A stretch of DNA of 64,000 bases from Actinomadura barringtoniae (GTDB lineage Bacteria; Actinomycetota; Actinomycetes; Streptosporangiales; Streptosporangiaceae). Positions within the stretch are counted from its first letter, which is position 1. Every line of letters starts with the position of its first letter. The notes under the pieces are model-generated. The model made no database searches. It had not been told where the DNA came from and was given only the letters and a program-made list of their open reading frames with translations. This document shows, in pieces, positions 7,503 through 16,546 of the stretch. The position numbers and the translations under genes are program-made. The stretch lies in the NCBI RefSeq assembly GCF_017573505.1, contig NZ_JAGEOJ010000002.1, positions 124,001 to 188,000 on the forward strand. The letters run 5' to 3'.

Positions 7503-9064
7503 TGGGCCTCTCCTGCCTGAGCGGGCACGTTCACCGCGTCCCACGCGTCCTTCACGGCCTTGTATCCGGCACAGCCGTCGGTGGACGCCCAGATGAGCGC
7601 CGCCTCCAGCGACGCACGGCGCACGTCCGCATAGCCCCAGTTCTGGAACTTGCGATTGAGCGTCTCCATGAAGATCTGTCCGGCGTGCCGGATCCCGACG
7701 CCCTTCACCTGCTTGCCGTTGCACGTGGGGCTGTTCGGCCTGTTGTGCGCGGCGTCATCGGGATTGGATCCCTCCGCCAGCAGGTAGAACCAGTGGTTCT
7801 GGACGCCGCCGCCCGCGTGCGGCTCCATGTACGGGACGTCCGCGGAGAAGCAGTCGGGGTCGCCGAGCTGGGACGGCTTGAACATGCTGCGGATCGGGCC
7901 GGGACCGACCAGGTCGACCTGCTCGGCGACCAGGTAGTCCGGGGTGTCCGGGGACGGCGGCGAATCGCCGTACCACTCGGTCAGCGTGCCGAAGATGTCG
8001 GCGGACGACTCGTTGAGCGCATGGGTCTCGGTGGTTCCCAACGCGCCGCCCGGCGTCTGCTGGTAGACCGCGTGACCCAGCTCGTGGGCGATCACGTCGA
8101 TCGCGGTCGCCTGCTTGGTGCCGGCGCTGTTGTGGCCGAACGCGGCGTAGCCGATGTCCCAGTAGGCGTTGGTGTCGTTCAAGCCGACCCGCATGGGGAA
8201 TCCGCGTCCTTCCCCGTCGTGCCCGTCGCGGCCGAGCCAGTCCCGCAGCATGTTCCATTCGCGTGCCGCCGCGTACATGGCGTCCGTGCAGGCCGTCTCC
8301 AGGTCCGTACCGCTGCCGTTGCCCCAGACGTTGTCGGTGCCGGAGTAGGTGCGGCCGTCCATCCCGCCGCAGCGCACGCCCGGCCGCAGCGGGTCCGACA
8401 GGCCGTAGCTGCGGCCGGAGAACGTGGTGTCGATGATGCGGGGCCCGTTGTAGAAGGTGTTCGCGGTGCCCTTGGCCGGGGTCGAGTCGGCGAGGACCTC
8501 GTCCCAGCGCATCAGCTCCTTGCCGGTCTGGGCGTCCACCAGCACGTGCGGGCGGCTGGGCATCCCGCTCCGGGTTCCGGCGAGGACGGTCTCGTACGCC
8601 AGCCGACCACCTTGGCGGTCGTGGTCGGCCAGGACGACGAGCCGGGGCTGCACGGACACCGCGAGCCCCTTCAGGCCGCGGGTCCTGGTGCGGGTCGTGG
8701 TGAGCGCGGCGGCGGCCGTGACGTTCGGGGCGGTGGCGACCGACAGCGGCGCGGACTGGCCGCCGCTGACATCGGTCACCTGGCCCGTCTTGTCGGTGAC
8801 CACGACGAAGTCGCCGCCGTAGACCTTCAGGCCCGCGTACGTCCGGTCGTAGGCGACGTACTGGGTGCCGCGGGCTCCGGACACCACGCCCAGCCGCCTG
8901 ATCTGATCGTGGGGCGAACGATGGATCCGGCCCGGTTGAGTGGCGATGAGATGGTCTGCGGCGTTGACGGCGAGCGTGCGCGGCGCAGGCTCGGCCCGTG
9001 CCACGGGGGCGGTGAACGCGACGATCAGACCGGCGGCCGCCAGGGCCGCGCTCTCGCGCCTCAT
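7496..9064 (-). CDS. Secreted M4 (thermolysin-family) metallopeptidase A
   Basis: This 522-residue pre-pro-enzyme starts at 9064 in an ATGA overlap with the upstream gene. Residues 1-24 are a signal peptide ending VARA. Residues about 30-190 are an FTP/PepSY-type propeptide (TQYVAYDRTYAGLKVYGGDF, then VDAQTGKELMRW). The catalytic part carries HELGH at 327-331 and the third zinc ligand Glu352 in HALNESSADIFG, as in thermolysin. QNHWFYLLAEG late in the protein fits the domain containing the transition-state histidine. It should be secreted, self-processed and zinc-dependent. It is a paralogue of the next gene upstream, which suggests tandem duplication. Confidence 0.9.
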   Translation of the reverse strand: MRRESAALAAAGLIVAFTAPVARAEPAPRTLAVNAADHLIATQPGRIHRSPHDQIRRLGVVSGARGTQYVAYDRTYAGLKVYGGDFVVVTDKTGQVTDVSGGQSAPLSVATAPNVTAAAALTTTRTRTRGLKGLAVSVQPRLVVLADHDRQGGRLAYETVLAGTRSGMPSRPHVLVDAQTGKELMRWDEVLADSTPAKGTANTFYNGPRIIDTTFSGRSYGLSDPLRPGVRCGGMDGRTYSGTDNVWGNGSGTDLETACTDAMYAAAREWNMLRDWLGRDGHDGEGRGFPMRVGLNDTNAYWDIGYAAFGHNSAGTKQATAIDVIAHELGHAVYQQTPGGALGTTETHALNESSADIFGTLTEWYGDSPPSPDTPDYLVAEQVDLVGPGPIRSMFKPSQLGDPDCFSADVPYMEPHAGGGVQNHWFYLLAEGSNPDDAAHNRPNSPTCNGKQVKGVGIRHAGQIFMETLNRKFQNWGYADVRRASLEAALIWASTDGCAGYKAVKDAWDAVNVPAQAGEAQC

Positions 9065-10659
9065 CCGCGGACCCGGGAGGCGTTCGGGCAGTCGAGCGGC
9101 TCCTGTCCCTTGGCCGGGACGGCGACCGCGTTCCATGCCGCGCGGACGGTCTCCCACTCGGCGCAGGAGTTCGGGTACAGCTGCGCGGTCGCCTCCAGCG
9201 AGAAGAACCGCGCGGTCGGGTAGTCCCAGTAACTGAGCTTGCGGTTCAGCGTCTCCATGTAGATCGTCGCCGCCTTCCGCCGGCCGAGGCCGGTGATCGT
9301 GCTGTTGTCGCAGGTGGGGCTGTTCGGCCTGCCGTGCGCGGGATCGTTGGGCTTGGAGCCCTCGGCCAGCAGGTAGAACCAGTGGTTCTGGGGTCCGGCG
9401 GCGGTGTGCTCCTCCATGCCGGTGACCGAGTCGCTGTAGCAGTCGGGGTCGGGAACGCCGCTCCGGACCTTCTCCGAGGGCTTCCACATGTAGCGGTCCG
9501 CCGAGCCGAACTGCTCGAACATCATGTAGTCGGGCGGATCGGCCGGGACGCCCGCGTACCACTCGGTGAGCGTGCCGAGGATGTCGCCGGTCGACTCGTT
9601 CAGCGCCTGCTTCTCGGAGTTGTAGTGCTCGTCGCCGCCCGGCGTGTACTTGAAGACCGAGTGGCCGAACTCGTGGGCGACGACGTCGATGGAGGCCTGC
9701 CAGCCGGTGCCGCCACGACCGAGTTCCACCCGCCTGTCGTCCGACAGCCAGTGCGCGTTGGACTGGTCCCAGCCCACGCGGACGGGGAACGCGCGGCCGT
9801 GGGCGTCGAAGCCGTTCCGGTTGAACCACTCGCGGAGCAGGTCCCATTCGCGTTCGGCGCCGAACATCGCGTCCGCGCACGCGGTCTCCAGGCTGGAGGC
9901 GCTGCCGTCGCCCCAGGCGTTGTCCGGGCTGACGAACGTGCGGCCGTCCATGCCGCCGCAGCGCAGCCCGGGGCGGGTCGCGTCGTACAGCCCGTACTGC
10001 GTGCCGTCGAACGTGGCCTCGATGTTCTGCGTGCCGCTGTAGTGGGTGTTCGCCGAGCCGAGCGCGTCGCTGACCTCGCCCGTCCAGCTGCCCGCCGTCG
10101 CACCCGTGCGCGCGTCGGTCAGGACGTGCACGGTGGTGGGCGCCGCGCCGCGCCCGCCACCGTGGACCGTGGTCTCGTAGACGAGACGGCCGCTCCCGGT
10201 GGCCAGCACGGTCAGCCGCGGCGCCGAGGTGCCGGCGACGTCACCGGCCTTGACCTGCGCGGCCTTGGCCTGCGCCGCCCGGGTCGCGTCCGCCGGTGTG
10301 ATCTTCGGGGTGGTCGGCGCTGACAGCACGGCGGCCTGGTTCACCGACGTGCTGAGCACCGTGCCCCCGGCGTCGGTGACGACCACGAAGTCACCGCCGA
10401 TCACCGGCAGGCCCGCGTAGGTCCGCTCGTACGAGACGTACTGGAGGCCGGACGTTCCGGAGACGACGTCCTGGCGCACGAACCCGTCCCGGGACGACCG
10501 GCGGATCCGGGCGGGCTGGGTGGCGATCAGCCGTTCGGCGGCGGCGACCGCCAGGCCCTGCGGGCCCGGCCCGGCCTCCGCCCGCGCAGCCGGAACGGAC
10601 ATGAGGGCGGCCACGACGGCGGGCAGGGCCGCGACGGCGGCGAGATCGCGCCTGTTCAC
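9061..10659 (-). CDS. Secreted M4 (thermolysin-family) metallopeptidase B
   Basis: This 532-residue protein has signal peptide MNRRDLAAVAALPAVVAALM ending near ARA and an FTP-type propeptide with the motifs of its paralogue (LQYVSYERTYAGLPVIGGDF). The catalytic domain has HEFGH at 329-333 and Glu355 in QALNESTGDILG. The late segment QNHWFYLLAEGS is shared with peptidase A. The start overlaps the stop of the Tat-signal gene upstream and the stop overlaps the start of peptidase A, each by four bases. The pair differ in the HExxH middle residues and in surface loops, so they may be separate specificities or a processing pair. Confidence 0.9.
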   Translation of the reverse strand: MNRRDLAAVAALPAVVAALMSVPAARAEAGPGPQGLAVAAAERLIATQPARIRRSSRDGFVRQDVVSGTSGLQYVSYERTYAGLPVIGGDFVVVTDAGGTVLSTSVNQAAVLSAPTTPKITPADATRAAQAKAAQVKAGDVAGTSAPRLTVLATGSGRLVYETTVHGGGRGAAPTTVHVLTDARTGATAGSWTGEVSDALGSANTHYSGTQNIEATFDGTQYGLYDATRPGLRCGGMDGRTFVSPDNAWGDGSASSLETACADAMFGAEREWDLLREWFNRNGFDAHGRAFPVRVGWDQSNAHWLSDDRRVELGRGGTGWQASIDVVAHEFGHSVFKYTPGGDEHYNSEKQALNESTGDILGTLTEWYAGVPADPPDYMMFEQFGSADRYMWKPSEKVRSGVPDPDCYSDSVTGMEEHTAAGPQNHWFYLLAEGSKPNDPAHGRPNSPTCDNSTITGLGRRKAATIYMETLNRKLSYWDYPTARFFSLEATAQLYPNSCAEWETVRAAWNAVAVPAKGQEPLDCPNASRVRG

Positions 10660-11231
10660 GGCCGCCGCCGCTGGGCCGCCAGGTCATGGGCGCCGCGGAC
10701 GACGTTGCACCACTGTGCCGCGATCCAATCGTCGTCAGGCGCGAAGTGCTCGCAGATGACCGACACGGCCAGCGCCACGACCGCGACCAGGTCCGGGGGC
10801 GCCTGCTTCCCGGTCTGCTCGGCGACTCCGTCGAGGAAGCGCTGCCCGGTGACGCCCGGCAGCCCGGCCGTGATCAGCCGCCGCGCACCGGCGCGGGCCA
10901 GCTCGGCGCGGGCGGTCGGCAGCCCGTTCGTCGCCGTGTCCATCCGCGCGCTCGTGGCTCGGCCGGTCGCCGGGCCCGACTCCCAGTACTCGGGGAACGC
11001 GACCGGGAAGACCGCGACGGCGCGGGCGAGCTGCAGCACCATCGCCGACTCCTCGGCGGTGAACTCGCCGGTCGCCGCCGTCGCGGACGCGGCGGGCACG
11101 GCCGTGGCGGCGGTGGCGGCGAGCGTGACGGTGCCGGTCACGCCGGTCGCGCGCAGGAAACTACGCCTGGAAATGCCTCCGGGGAAAGGCACGCCAGGCC
11201 TTTCAGACTCACTCATCCGAACTGACTCCAT
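10656..11231 (-). CDS. Tat-exported helical protein of unknown function, first gene of the operon
   Basis: This 191-residue protein (185 if the ATG at 11216, with GGAG nine bases upstream, is used) has twin-arginine motif SRRSFLRATG followed by a hydrophobic alanine-rich stretch. Export in a folded state, perhaps with a cofactor or partner, is therefore likely. The mature part is predicted helical, with one Cys (AVSVICEHFAP), one WCNV and several Trp; no family was recognised. It heads the operon and overlaps the first metallopeptidase gene as ATGA. It could be a partner, inhibitor or substrate of the secreted peptidases. No function is claimed. Confidence 0.65.
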   Translation of the reverse strand: MESVRMSESERPGVPFPGGISRRSFLRATGVTGTVTLAATAATAVPAASATAATGEFTAEESAMVLQLARAVAVFPVAFPEYWESGPATGRATSARMDTATNGLPTARAELARAGARRLITAGLPGVTGQRFLDGVAEQTGKQAPPDLVAVVALAVSVICEHFAPDDDWIAAQWCNVVRGAHDLAAQRRRP

Positions 11232-11382
11232 TCCGGACCGAACAGCGCAGCGAGAAGAACTGTGTGCGTAGGGTGGGCGTTTCTCGCATCAGAATTGCTG
11301 GGACGGCGCAGGTGACTGCCGTTCAGAACAGGGGGTGACTAGCCGTTTCTCACCTTAACCCAGCTGATCCACAACGGCCCCG

Positions 11383-11402
11383 ATGAACATTTCGAAGTTC
11401 AT
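11383..11402. promoter_or_regulatory. Inverted-repeat operator upstream of the peptidase/prenyl operon
   Basis: ATGAAC-N8-GTTCAT with a central TTCGAA forms a 20-base near-palindrome. It lies between the end of the ArsR-type gene (11445) and the first gene of the minus-strand operon (11231). A related palindrome (ATGAATGGCCATTCAT) precedes the regulator gene itself. Both sites share ATGAA/TTCAT arms, but with different spacing (N10 against N6), so common recognition is a hypothesis. Confidence 0.5.
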
Positions 11403-11444
11403 TGAACTGTAGGGACGCCGATACGAATAGCGACGCGGGGCCGC

Positions 11445-12437
11445 TCAGGCGGAGAAGAGCTCCACGAGTGCGGAGCCGCGCCCGGTTCGCTGCACATGGA
11501 TCTCGCGGCCGTCCCGGCGGCGCGCGATGAGCCCGGCCGACTCCAGCCGGTCGCAGTGATAGGTCACCACGCTGGGCGCGTACTGGACGCGCCGCGCCAG
11601 AGTCCCCATCGTGAGCGGCCGGTCCAGCCCGGCCAGGATGCGGGCGCGCACCTCGCCCATGACGACCGCCAGCATGTCCTGCCGGGGCGTGGGCGCGGCG
11701 TCCGGCACGGCATCGGCCAGGGCGCCGGCCAGCCCCGGCAGCGGGTAACCGATCCACACCGCGTCCGGGCTGTCGAGGCGGGCGATCAGTGCGTCCGGGC
11801 CCGCGAGCATCGGCATCAGCACCAGGCCGCGCGACCCGATCGTGAACCTCTCGGGCTCGAAGTCGGGGAAGCTGAAGGTTCCGTCGCGGAAGCTGCAGCC
11901 GCCGTGCAGGTCGTCGAGCACGACGTCCAGCGACCTGCGGGCGGTCGCCACGGCCACGCGCTCGACCTCGCGGTCCAGCAGCGGCCGCATCCGCGTCCAC
12001 AGCGGGCACAGCGCCGTCCAGGTCTCCTCGACGAGGTCGGCGTAGCCGTGCAGCCAGCGCTTCGGGTCGTCCACCGCCTCCCGCCAGTGCACCGGCGGCG
12101 TGCCGCGGGTGATGACCTCCAGCTCGGCGAGCAGCGTGTCCGGCGGCGCCTCGTGCAGCATCGCCACCTGCGAGGGGACGTCCAGGTCCTGGGTGAAGTC
12201 GCCCGGCAGCACCACGTCGGGCAGCACGCTGAACCCGGGCCAGGCCAGCGACCGCACCACCATGTCGTCCTGCGCCGCGGCGGTCGACCGCACCAGCCGC
12301 CGCCAGCTCTCGGGAGCGCCGCGGGCACGCCCCGACAGCGCATCGGTGATCAGCGCCAGCATCGACAGCGCCGGCGTCAAGGTGATCGACACGGGGACCC
12401 GTTCAAGCCGTTCCATCACCAAGCTCGTCCGCATCAC
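11445..12437 (-). CDS. ArsR-family winged-helix regulator with long N-terminal domain (DUF5937-like layout)
   Basis: This 330-residue protein has its DNA-binding domain at the C-terminus (about 250-325): LTMGTLARRVQYAPSVVTYH followed by CDRLESAGLIARRRDGREIHV, a winged helix of ArsR type. The first 240 residues are the alpha-helical sensor half seen in actinobacterial ArsR proteins of this length. GTG at 12437 and ATG at 12434 lie only about ten bases from a TAGTAT -10, so the message may be leaderless. It stands immediately upstream of, and on the same strand as, the seven-gene operon, with palindromes before both. It is the best candidate regulator of that operon. Confidence 0.72.
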   Translation of the reverse strand: MMRTSLVMERLERVPVSITLTPALSMLALITDALSGRARGAPESWRRLVRSTAAAQDDMVVRSLAWPGFSVLPDVVLPGDFTQDLDVPSQVAMLHEAPPDTLLAELEVITRGTPPVHWREAVDDPKRWLHGYADLVEETWTALCPLWTRMRPLLDREVERVAVATARRSLDVVLDDLHGGCSFRDGTFSFPDFEPERFTIGSRGLVLMPMLAGPDALIARLDSPDAVWIGYPLPGLAGALADAVPDAAPTPRQDMLAVVMGEVRARILAGLDRPLTMGTLARRVQYAPSVVTYHCDRLESAGLIARRRDGREIHVQRTGRGSALVELFSA

Positions 12438-12446
12438 ACATCCGCG

Positions 12447-12499
12447 ATACTAAAAGGGTGAGCCGCCCCCGCAATCATCAAGGATGAATGGCCATTCAT
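12447..12499 (-). promoter_or_regulatory. Promoter of the ArsR-type gene with perfect 16-base palindrome
   Basis: On the minus strand TTGCGG (12474-12469) and TAGTAT (12452-12447) are 16 bases apart. The perfect palindrome ATGAATGGCCATTCAT (12484-12499) sits just upstream of the -35. It could serve autoregulation, or it could be a terminator-like dyad of the epoxide hydrolase gene; it has no T-run. Confidence 0.45.
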
Positions 12500-12516
12500 G
12501 CCACCCCGATGAGCGT

Positions 12517-13758
12517 CTATCCGCGCGGCCTGCGGTCGTGGAACGTGCGGCGTAGGTCGCTCACCCACTCGCCGGGAATCTCCCAGGGGATGAAGTGGCC
12601 GCCATGGTCGTGGGCGTTGACGTTCACGTGGTTGAACCAGCCGGCCTGCGGGCCGCCCTCGAACGCCCGGACGCGTTCCTCGGTGCCATGGACGCCGGGC
12701 GGGTTCTCGTAGGTGACGAACGTGAGCCCGACCGGCGCCTGCACGACCGGGCTCCGGTCATGGGCGGGCGCCCACGGGTACCGGTTGGCGTTGGCGTAGT
12801 AGCGCATCGACGTGGCGATGGAGTTGTTCACCCAGTAGATCGTGGCGTGGGTGAGCAGGTCGTCCTTGGTGAAGACCGACTCGACGTCGCCACCGCTGTC
12901 GCTCCAGGCGTTCCAGCGCTCCAGCAGCCAGGCGAGCAGCCCGGCGGGCGAGTCGCTCAGCCCGTGTGCCAGGGTGGCGCCGTCGAGCATGTGCACGTTC
13001 AGGTGCGACGCCGAACGGCGGTCCATCTCGATGATGCGGGCCCGGATCTCGGCGGGCTGGTCATCGGTGAGGGGCCGGTTCCGGGCGAAGTCCCAGGCGC
13101 GCGGCCCGTTGAAGAAATCGAGCGGCAGCCCCGAGCCGATGTGGATCCCGTACAGCTCGCCGGGGTACTTGTGGCCGAGCTGGCTGGAGACGATCCCGCC
13201 GATGTCGCAGCCCCCGGCGGCGTACCTGTCGTACCCCAGGATCTCGGTCATCAGGCTGTGCCAGAGGTCGGCGACCTTCCAGAAGTTGACGTCGGGGAAG
13301 CCGGTGAGCGGCCCGGGGAACCCGAAGCCCGGCAGCGACGGCACGATGACGTCGAACGCGTCGGCGGGGTCGCCGCCGAACGCCGCCGGGTCCGCGAGCG
13401 GGTCGATCACCTTCGACCAGTGCCAGAACGTCCACGGCCATCCGTGCGTGAGGATCAGCGGGATCGGGCGCGGCCCGCGACCGGGTTTGCGCATGAAGTG
13501 CACCGGGACACCGTCGACGCTCACCCGGTAGTGCTCGTAGGCGTTGATCGCGGCCTCGGCCTTGCGCCAGTCGTACTCGTCCCGCCAGTACGCGACCAGC
13601 TCGCGCAGGTAGGCGGCCGGGACGCCGTACGACCAGTCCTCGTTCCCCTCGTCCAGCGGCGGACGAGTCAGCCCGAGCCGGACGCGCAGATCCTCCAGCA
13701 CCTCGTCGGGCACATGGATCGGCGTCGGCTCCAGCGGGAAGGCGCGTGAAGTGCTCAT
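12517..13758 (-). CDS. Epoxide hydrolase (EHN-type alpha/beta hydrolase)
   Basis: This 413-residue protein has an epoxide-hydrolase N-terminal (EHN) domain at about 5-115 (IHVPDEVLEDLRVRLGLTRPP). The alpha/beta-hydrolase fold follows, with oxyanion motif HGWP at 105-108 and nucleophile Asp185 in GGCDIGG. The likely catalytic His is in AHDHGGHFIPWEIP near the C-terminus. Microsomal-type epoxide hydrolases open epoxides to diols through an alkyl-enzyme ester. There is no signal peptide. It is upstream of and co-directional with the ArsR gene; a link to the isoprenoid genes further on is possible, since prenyl epoxides are common substrates, but not shown. Confidence 0.87.
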   Translation of the reverse strand: MSTSRAFPLEPTPIHVPDEVLEDLRVRLGLTRPPLDEGNEDWSYGVPAAYLRELVAYWRDEYDWRKAEAAINAYEHYRVSVDGVPVHFMRKPGRGPRPIPLILTHGWPWTFWHWSKVIDPLADPAAFGGDPADAFDVIVPSLPGFGFPGPLTGFPDVNFWKVADLWHSLMTEILGYDRYAAGGCDIGGIVSSQLGHKYPGELYGIHIGSGLPLDFFNGPRAWDFARNRPLTDDQPAEIRARIIEMDRRSASHLNVHMLDGATLAHGLSDSPAGLLAWLLERWNAWSDSGGDVESVFTKDDLLTHATIYWVNNSIATSMRYYANANRYPWAPAHDRSPVVQAPVGLTFVTYENPPGVHGTEERVRAFEGGPQAGWFNHVNVNAHDHGGHFIPWEIPGEWVSDLRRTFHDRRPRG

Positions 13759-13957
13759 AGAAAATGGATCATATGCCCGCCTGGGGGTGAACCATGAAGT
13801 ACCGATCGGTATCCGTCAGCGCCGTCGCCACGTTGCTTCTATCCGGATTTGCCGAACTCTGCCCAGCTGACGGTGAAAGGTGATTCTTTGTGTCATGTGA
13901 CCGGTCCTACGGGGGCTTCTGCCAGGACCATGGCCACCATCACGGAACCATCGACGA

Positions 13958-15088
13958 ATGGATCGGAACGACGACATGCCACTAGGAGATCGCGCGCGCT
14001 CATCCAGCGCGGTCGCGGCCCTTCTCGGGCGGAACCGCGAGATCGCCGGCAGTCCTTCCCTTGTGACCATCGAGCGGAAATCCCGGAACTGGAACGAGCA
14101 GGGGATCGTCGTGCGCGGCGTCAAGGTCACACCGGTGGCGAGGTCGACTGCTCACGATCTCCTTCGGCAGAAGACCAGGCGCGTGAGCCGGGAGTTCGCC
14201 GAGTCGTTCTGGGCCGTCCTCTACCGGATCGCCGACCAGGACCCTGAGCTGGACACCGCCACCATGCACTCACTGCGGGAGCTGCGCGCCTGCTTCGCCC
14301 AGGCCCGCACGGCGGATGCCGACACGCCGCCCGGCCTGATGCACAGGTCGGCTCCGGGCGATGACGACGACCCCGAGTCGTCCCTGTGGACGGGCCTGGG
14401 CCTGCGGAAGGTGGACAGCCCCGGCCAGCACGACCGCGTCTACCAGGCGACCGTGCGGATGCTGATCCGCGCCCACCTGGCCGATGCCTGGTGGCGCGAC
14501 CACGAAGACGCCATGCCCGCGGGGTTCGGCGCGTACCTGACGCTGGAACGGGAGGCCAGCGGCATCCGCACCCATGCCCCCGACCACATTCCGGGCCTGC
14601 TGCAGACCGAGGACTACGCCCGGCATTCCATCCGGCAGAACTTCCCCGGCCTCGACGAACCGACCAGGGAGCGACGGGTCGAGCTGCAGATGATGCGGAG
14701 GCAGGTGCTACGGCGTTCCGACCCGCCCGCCTACTGGGCCATCATCGGCCCGCGCGCACTCCGTGACCGGACCGTGCCGGCCCAGGTCATGCGCCGCCAG
14801 GTGGAGCATCTGCTCACCATGGCGAACTTCACCAACGTCAGGGTCCAGCTCGTCACCGATCCGGACGCCGACCGCCTGCTGCCGTCGGCGACGACGATCA
14901 TGCGCTTCTACGAGCAGGGCTATTCGGACCTGGTCTATCAGGAACACGACGATTTCGGCACCTACCACGTCAACGGTGCGGAGGTCGCGGATTTCCAGCT
15001 CCGGTACAGCAGGCTCCTGATCAAGGCGCTGCGGCCCGAGCAGACGCTGCGCACGCTCCTTGAGATGCGCGCCCGATTCCGGTCATGA
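13958..15088 (+). CDS. DUF5753 regulator with divergent HTH
   Basis: This 376-residue protein ends in the DUF5753 domain (about 190-370), with typical segments IPGLLQTEDYAR, RQVLRRSDPPAYWAI, VMRRQVEHLL, VRVQLVTD and YHVNGAEVADFQLRY. Members usually carry an XRE helix-turn-helix at the N-terminus. Here residues 35-100 (VTIERKSRNWNEQG, ARSTAHDLLR) look like the variant HTH used by many streptomycete-type regulators. The ATG at 13958 is followed by another in frame 18 bases on. Its downstream neighbour is a DUF574 methyltransferase, a common partner. It probably regulates development or secondary metabolism. Confidence 0.75.
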   Translation: MDRNDDMPLGDRARSSSAVAALLGRNREIAGSPSLVTIERKSRNWNEQGIVVRGVKVTPVARSTAHDLLRQKTRRVSREFAESFWAVLYRIADQDPELDTATMHSLRELRACFAQARTADADTPPGLMHRSAPGDDDDPESSLWTGLGLRKVDSPGQHDRVYQATVRMLIRAHLADAWWRDHEDAMPAGFGAYLTLEREASGIRTHAPDHIPGLLQTEDYARHSIRQNFPGLDEPTRERRVELQMMRRQVLRRSDPPAYWAIIGPRALRDRTVPAQVMRRQVEHLLTMANFTNVRVQLVTDPDADRLLPSATTIMRFYEQGYSDLVYQEHDDFGTYHVNGAEVADFQLRYSRLLIKALRPEQTLRTLLEMRARFRS

Positions 15089-15169
15089 GGTCGTTGATAC
15101 GTGCGCCGTTGCCGGATGTTTGGTGTTATGTGAATTACCGCACCTGGCCGCCTGGCACGGAGGATCGAG

Positions 15170-15967
15170 ATGACCACCGAGAATCCCGGGAAACCAGAAA
15201 TCGACACCACCGTGCCCCACTCGGCGCGGATCTGGAACTACTGGCTGGGGGGAAAGGACAACTTCCCCGTGGACCGCGAGGCCGGCGACAAATACGCCGA
15301 GACCTTCCCCGGCATCTTCGACATGGCCCGCGCCTCCCGCGAGTACATCGGCCGCGCCGTCACGTTCCTGGCCGCCGAACGGGGCGTCCGCCAGTTCCTG
15401 GACATCGGCACCGGGCTGCCCACCGAGAACAACACCCACCAGGTCGCCCAGCGAGCCGCGCCCGAGTCCCGCATCGTCTACGTCGACAACGACCCGCTCG
15501 TCCTCGGCCACGCCCGCGCCCTGCTGACCAGCAGGCCCGAGGGCGCCACGTTCTACCTCGACGCGGACCTGGAGGAGCCCGAAAAGATCCTCGAGCAGGT
15601 GACCGAGCTGCTGGACTTCTCCCAGCCCGTCGCCCTCATGCTCATGGGGATCCTCGGCCACATCCGTGACTACGAGAAGGTCACCGCCATCGTCGGCCGC
15701 CTGCTGCAGGCCCTGCCGCCGGGCAGCTATCTGGCCGTCTACGACGGGACGGCCACCGACCCCGACCTGCTCAAGGCCCAGGAGGACTACGACGACACCG
15801 GAGCCGAGCCCTACCGCCTGCGCTCCCCCGAACAGCTGACCGCGCTGTTCACCGGGCTCGAACTGGAAGAGCCCGGCGTCGTCCCGATCACCCACTGGCA
15901 CCCGGAGCCGAGCCCGCTCCCGCCCCTGGAGGTCAACGCCTACGGCGGCGTGGCCCGCAAACCCTGA
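15170..15967 (+). CDS. SAM-dependent methyltransferase, DUF574 family
   Basis: This 265-residue protein matches the S-adenosylmethionine methyltransferase family PF04672 (DUF574). It has the starting signature HSARIWNYWLGGKDNFPVDR, SAM-binding loop FLDIGTGLPT near residue 77, and VYVDNDPLVLGHARALL for the acidic ribose-binding strand. The substrate is unknown for nearly all members. It follows the DUF5753 regulator by about 80 bases on the same strand and is likely co-regulated. A GC-rich hairpin (16001-16020) follows its stop. Confidence 0.88.
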   Translation: MTTENPGKPEIDTTVPHSARIWNYWLGGKDNFPVDREAGDKYAETFPGIFDMARASREYIGRAVTFLAAERGVRQFLDIGTGLPTENNTHQVAQRAAPESRIVYVDNDPLVLGHARALLTSRPEGATFYLDADLEEPEKILEQVTELLDFSQPVALMLMGILGHIRDYEKVTAIVGRLLQALPPGSYLAVYDGTATDPDLLKAQEDYDDTGAEPYRLRSPEQLTALFTGLELEEPGVVPITHWHPEPSPLPPLEVNAYGGVARKP

Positions 15968-16000
15968 GAGTCACCGGCGAACGGGAACGGTTGATGAAAC

Positions 16001-16020
16001 CCGACGGATCACACCGTCGG
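16001..16020 (+). terminator. Hairpin after the methyltransferase gene
   Basis: CCGACGG-ATCACA-CCGTCGG is a perfect seven-base stem with a six-base loop, 33 bases after the stop codon. There is no T-run, as is usual for actinomycete terminators. Confidence 0.55.
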
Positions 16021-16546
16021 TCCCCCATACAGGGCCTTTGACGCTAGGCTTCAAGCCTTGCCCACTTCCCGTCGAAACCGCCAGCGTGCCACCGAAAGAG
16101 CTCACCGGCCTCATTTCTTCGAGGCTTGCACATAAGCACCGGGTGAGTGAGGCCGCCGAGGAGCGGTACGGGAAATGGGCAGCGACACTTCAAAGCGTGA
16201 CAAACCGTGAAATATGACCGCGAATTGGCGACGCCTCCGCGTGACGGTGACCCGGATCGTCAACAGCAGTCAATGAAACGAATTACACGCGTGTGACCTG
16301 CTAGTTTGGCCACAACGGACACATGAACCTGGCGGCCGGGTCATTGAAAATGACCATGGAAAATGCCCATTATTGAGACAGTGGTAGACACAATTCGCAG
16401 ACCTAACGGCCATTGCTTTAGACCAATTCCTTGATAGCTCTTGCCGATCGACACGCCCATCTGCCTATAGTCCCGAGAACAGGCCACGACACCCGAACGC
16501 AAGGTTCGGCTCCCACTGTCGGGCCCAGATTCTCGAGGGCGGTGAA
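16021..16546. other. Long intergenic region before the conservon
   Basis: About 530 bases without a credible gene. The GC content falls locally (for example 16331-16460), as is usual for a promoter region. Several short open frames here are on the wrong strand and have poor codon use. It presumably holds the conservon promoter and 5' leader, but no confident -35/-10 pair was found. Confidence 0.5.
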
